7,067 nt of DNA from Verrucomicrobiota bacterium. Lineage in GTDB: Bacteria; Chlamydiota; Chlamydiia; Chlamydiales; Rhabdochlamydiaceae. Both the position numbers and the translations under genes were made by a program. Below the pieces are notes generated by a model that searched no databases, was not told the DNA's origin, and saw nothing but the letters and a program-made list of their open reading frames with translations. Of the stretch, positions 5,303 to 7,067 are shown one piece after another. Where the stretch lies: assembly GCA_903970455.1 (NCBI GenBank), contig CAJCIW010000231.1, positions 1-7,067 on the forward strand, given 5' to 3'. The first letter of the stretch is position 1. Every line of letters starts with the position of its first letter.

Positions 5303-6322
5303 ATGGCGAAGATGCGTGCGATGCAAGTGCCCCGTCCGAATGGCCCATTCGAGCTCGTTGAAAGAGAGATTCCAGAGCCCGGGGCTGGAACTGTCAGAGT
5401 GAAAGTAGAAGCATGCGGCGTTTGCCACAGCGATGTATTTGCTAAAGAAGGGCTGTTTCCGGGGATTCAATACCCGAGGGTTCCAGGCCATGAGGTCGCC
5501 GGAGTGATCGACACTATCGGCCCGGGTGTAGAAAGCTGGAAAGTCGGACAAAGAGTGGGAATCGGCTGGCACGGAGGGTACTGTTTCTATTGCAACCCTT
5601 GCCGGCATGGGGATTTCATCAACTGCAGCAAAATGAAGATTTGCGGCCTTTCTTATGATGGCGGCTATGCGGATTACATGATTGCTCCCGTCACTGCTTT
5701 AGCGCTCATACCCGATGGAATTTCACCCGTTGAAGCCGCCCCTTTGATGTGCGCGGGCATCACAACTTTTAATGCCTTGCGAAACAGCGGTGCTCGACCC
5801 GGCGACCTCGTCGCCATCTTGGGCATCGGAGGCTTGGGCCATTTGGCTGTCCAATTCGCCGTAAAAATGGGCTTCAAGACGTACGCGATAGCACGCGGCA
5901 AAGAGAAAGAAGCTCTAGCAAAAAAACTCGGCGCTCACCACTACATAGATACCCAGTCTCAAAAAATTGCCGATGAGCTGCAACAAATGGGAGGGGCAAA
6001 AGTGGTGCTTTCAACCATTACCAACTCGAAAGCGACTCAGGAAGCGATGCCGGGTCTTTCCATCAACGGCAAACTCCTCATCGTCGGAGCAGCTCCGGAA
6101 CCGTTAGAGGTCCCTCCTATGCTTCTCATTCGAGGTAAACGCGCCATTTCCGGTTGGGCTTCCGGATCTTCAATCGATTCGGAAGAGACCATGTCGTTTT
6201 GCTCCCAAACAGGCGTTCGATCGATGAACGAAGTTTTTCCTCTCGAACGTGCAGCTGAAGCCTATGATTTGATGATGAGCGGCAAAGCGCGTTTCCGCGC
6301 GGTTCTCACTACGGGTAATTAA
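5303..6322 (+). CDS. Zinc-dependent alcohol dehydrogenase (medium-chain family)
   Basis: The 339-residue enzyme is a cytosolic medium-chain dehydrogenase that interconverts an alcohol and an aldehyde or ketone using NAD(P). All zinc ligands can be seen: catalytic C41 (in CGVCHSD), H63 and E64 (GHEVAG) and C150, plus the structural-zinc cysteines C94, C97, C100 and C108. The Rossmann motif is LGIGGLGH at 173-180. The end of the next strand reads AIARGKEKE, where Arg replaces the acidic residue of NAD-specific forms, so NADP(H) is plausible. The substrate is not determined. I chose the ATG at 5303 because AGG lies five bases upstream; GTG at 5297 overlaps that site, and ATG at 5312 is an alternative matching some family members. 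The gene is GC-rich, with two sampled lines at 57-58%. It has a possible private promoter and operator, and it converges directly with the next gene. Confidence 0.92.
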   Translation: MAKMRAMQVPRPNGPFELVEREIPEPGAGTVRVKVEACGVCHSDVFAKEGLFPGIQYPRVPGHEVAGVIDTIGPGVESWKVGQRVGIGWHGGYCFYCNPCRHGDFINCSKMKICGLSYDGGYADYMIAPVTALALIPDGISPVEAAPLMCAGITTFNALRNSGARPGDLVAILGIGGLGHLAVQFAVKMGFKTYAIARGKEKEALAKKLGAHHYIDTQSQKIADELQQMGGAKVVLSTITNSKATQEAMPGLSINGKLLIVGAAPEPLEVPPMLLIRGKRAISGWASGSSIDSEETMSFCSQTGVRSMNEVFPLERAAEAYDLMMSGKARFRAVLTTGN

Positions 6323-6325
6323 TTA
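6316..6325. other. Palindromic junction of two convergent stop codons
   Basis: The ten-base palindrome TAATTAATTA contains the TAA of the dehydrogenase (6320-6322) and, on the other strand, the TAA of the methyltransferase (6325-6323). No base lies between the two reading frames, and no GC-rich stem with a T-run is visible at the junction. Each transcript must therefore end inside, or read into, the opposite gene. Confidence 0.85.
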
Positions 6326-7063
6326 CTCTTTCTTCAGGTGTTTTAAGATTTCGATCAACTCTTCGTGCCGTTTTCCATGCAAGTCCAACATCAGAAGCTG
6401 AGAAAATATTTGCTCCGGAAAAGCGCTCGGGTGAATCCACCAATCTTCAAAGATGATCTCTTTATATTTAACATCCGCGCAAAGTAAATGATAACCTAAC
6501 GAAGAGAGAATCAATCTCTCCTTATTTCGATAGTTATCCCCGAAACGATAAAAGTCGTGTTCAATGGTGATGATTTTGAAAGTATAATCTTCGAAGGGGA
6601 TTCTTCGCAGGACTAAGTCATAATTTCGATCAATATCTATAGAAAGATAATCGATCACAGAGGGAAAGGGCATTAAAATAGCCTTATAATCTGCTTGCGT
6701 GGCGTCTTCGACAAGGAGTGAGTTCTTCCGTTTCGTAGACCACGCCTGTGCAAAACGATCGGTAATGTCGATGCTGACCCCTTTCCAGCCGTGATTGGCT
6801 TCGAAGAAGTAGCTGTTATTGACAAGAGTGGGAGTGGCCGCTCCAACCTCGAGATAATACCCAGGGTCTTGTTTACCGATTAGGTCGTAGAGTAGGAATT
6901 GGACAAATTGATCTTGAGAAGCTTGAGAGTAAAACATAGGTGTGCGTTGTTCTGCTTGCACGGGATCGACCGCACATAGCATTATTCCGAGGAAGAAAAG
7001 AAAAAGCTTCCCCATGAATCGATGTTGGGACCTTGAAATAGAATGTGTGGTTGTATGAATCAT
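6323..7063 (-). CDS. Exported FkbM-like methyltransferase-fold protein
   Basis: The 246-residue protein belongs by motif to the FkbM-type SAM-dependent methyltransferases. Visible are SQASQDQFVQFLL (46-58), YLEVGAATPTLVNNSYFFE (70-88, SAM motif I region), GWKGVSIDI (92-100), IDYLSIDID (137-145), IITIEHDFYRFGDNYR (164-179) and the subgroup motif FEDWWIHP (205-212). Motif I is degenerate: after EVGA the usual second glycine is missing. The N-terminus contains a convincing signal peptide at residues 17-37 (MGKLFLFFLGIML, then VQA before E38), which is odd for a SAM enzyme. Translation may start at M1 (7063) or at M17 (7015); neither has a clear Shine-Dalgarno, and only four bases are visible beyond M1. 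C30 does not fit a lipobox. A periplasmic or secreted role is inferred. The substrate (a sugar or polyketide hydroxyl in characterised relatives) is unknown. Confidence 0.82.
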   Translation of the reverse strand: MIHTTTHSISRSQHRFMGKLFLFFLGIMLCAVDPVQAEQRTPMFYSQASQDQFVQFLLYDLIGKQDPGYYLEVGAATPTLVNNSYFFEANHGWKGVSIDITDRFAQAWSTKRKNSLLVEDATQADYKAILMPFPSVIDYLSIDIDRNYDLVLRRIPFEDYTFKIITIEHDFYRFGDNYRNKERLILSSLGYHLLCADVKYKEIIFEDWWIHPSAFPEQIFSQLLMLDLHGKRHEELIEILKHLKKE

Positions 7064-7067
7064 GATT

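Noticed and set aside
1..7067. CRISPR array, tRNA, rRNA, insertion sequence or integration site
   Set aside because: I saw no regularly spaced repeats, tRNA- or rRNA-like segments, transposase motifs or terminal inverted repeats. The coding regions are contiguous, with gaps of at most about 110 bases.

Overview
The window carries seven protein-coding genes on about 7 kb, with no RNA genes, transposons or CRISPR. It looks like a moderately AT-rich Gram-negative chromosome: several proteins have export signals or membrane anchors, and Shine-Dalgarno sites are mixed in quality. The gene content (a membrane-anchored sensor, a secreted GH130-like propeller, an exported FkbM-type methyltransferase, and an unassigned 434-residue protein with hints of a GT-B glycosyltransferase) fits a host-associated bacterium. 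An environmental member of the Chlamydiae is my leading guess, but this is a weak inference from protein style; no marker gene is present.

Layout. Bases 1-319 (minus strand) hold the N-terminus of a membrane sensor protein that runs off the left edge. A 71-base divergent promoter region separates it from a plus-strand series. That series is an exported GH130-like five-bladed propeller protein (391-1428), a flavin-dependent monooxygenase (1474-2970), an HpcH/HpaI-type aldolase (3080-3871), the unassigned protein (3936-5240) and a zinc-dependent alcohol dehydrogenase (5303-6322). A minus-strand exported FkbM-like methyltransferase (6323-7063) converges on the dehydrogenase with no base between the two stop codons.

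How the genes may work together. The monooxygenase, aldolase and dehydrogenase are all soluble redox or carbonyl enzymes, and they could act on related small molecules. The sequence does not prove one pathway: the aldolase and the dehydrogenase each have a plausible promoter of their own, and the unrelated unassigned gene lies between them. In hand-counted 60-base lines these three enzymes are richer in G+C (mostly about 50-60%, one line 43%) than the neighbouring propeller, unassigned and methyltransferase genes (mostly about 30-45%). This suggests that the locus is a mosaic with acquired metabolic genes.

Points of most interest are the unassigned protein, the methyltransferase-like domain behind a signal peptide, an inverted repeat sitting on the dehydrogenase promoter, a possible hairpin hiding the monooxygenase ribosome-binding site, and a possibly leaderless sensor transcript.
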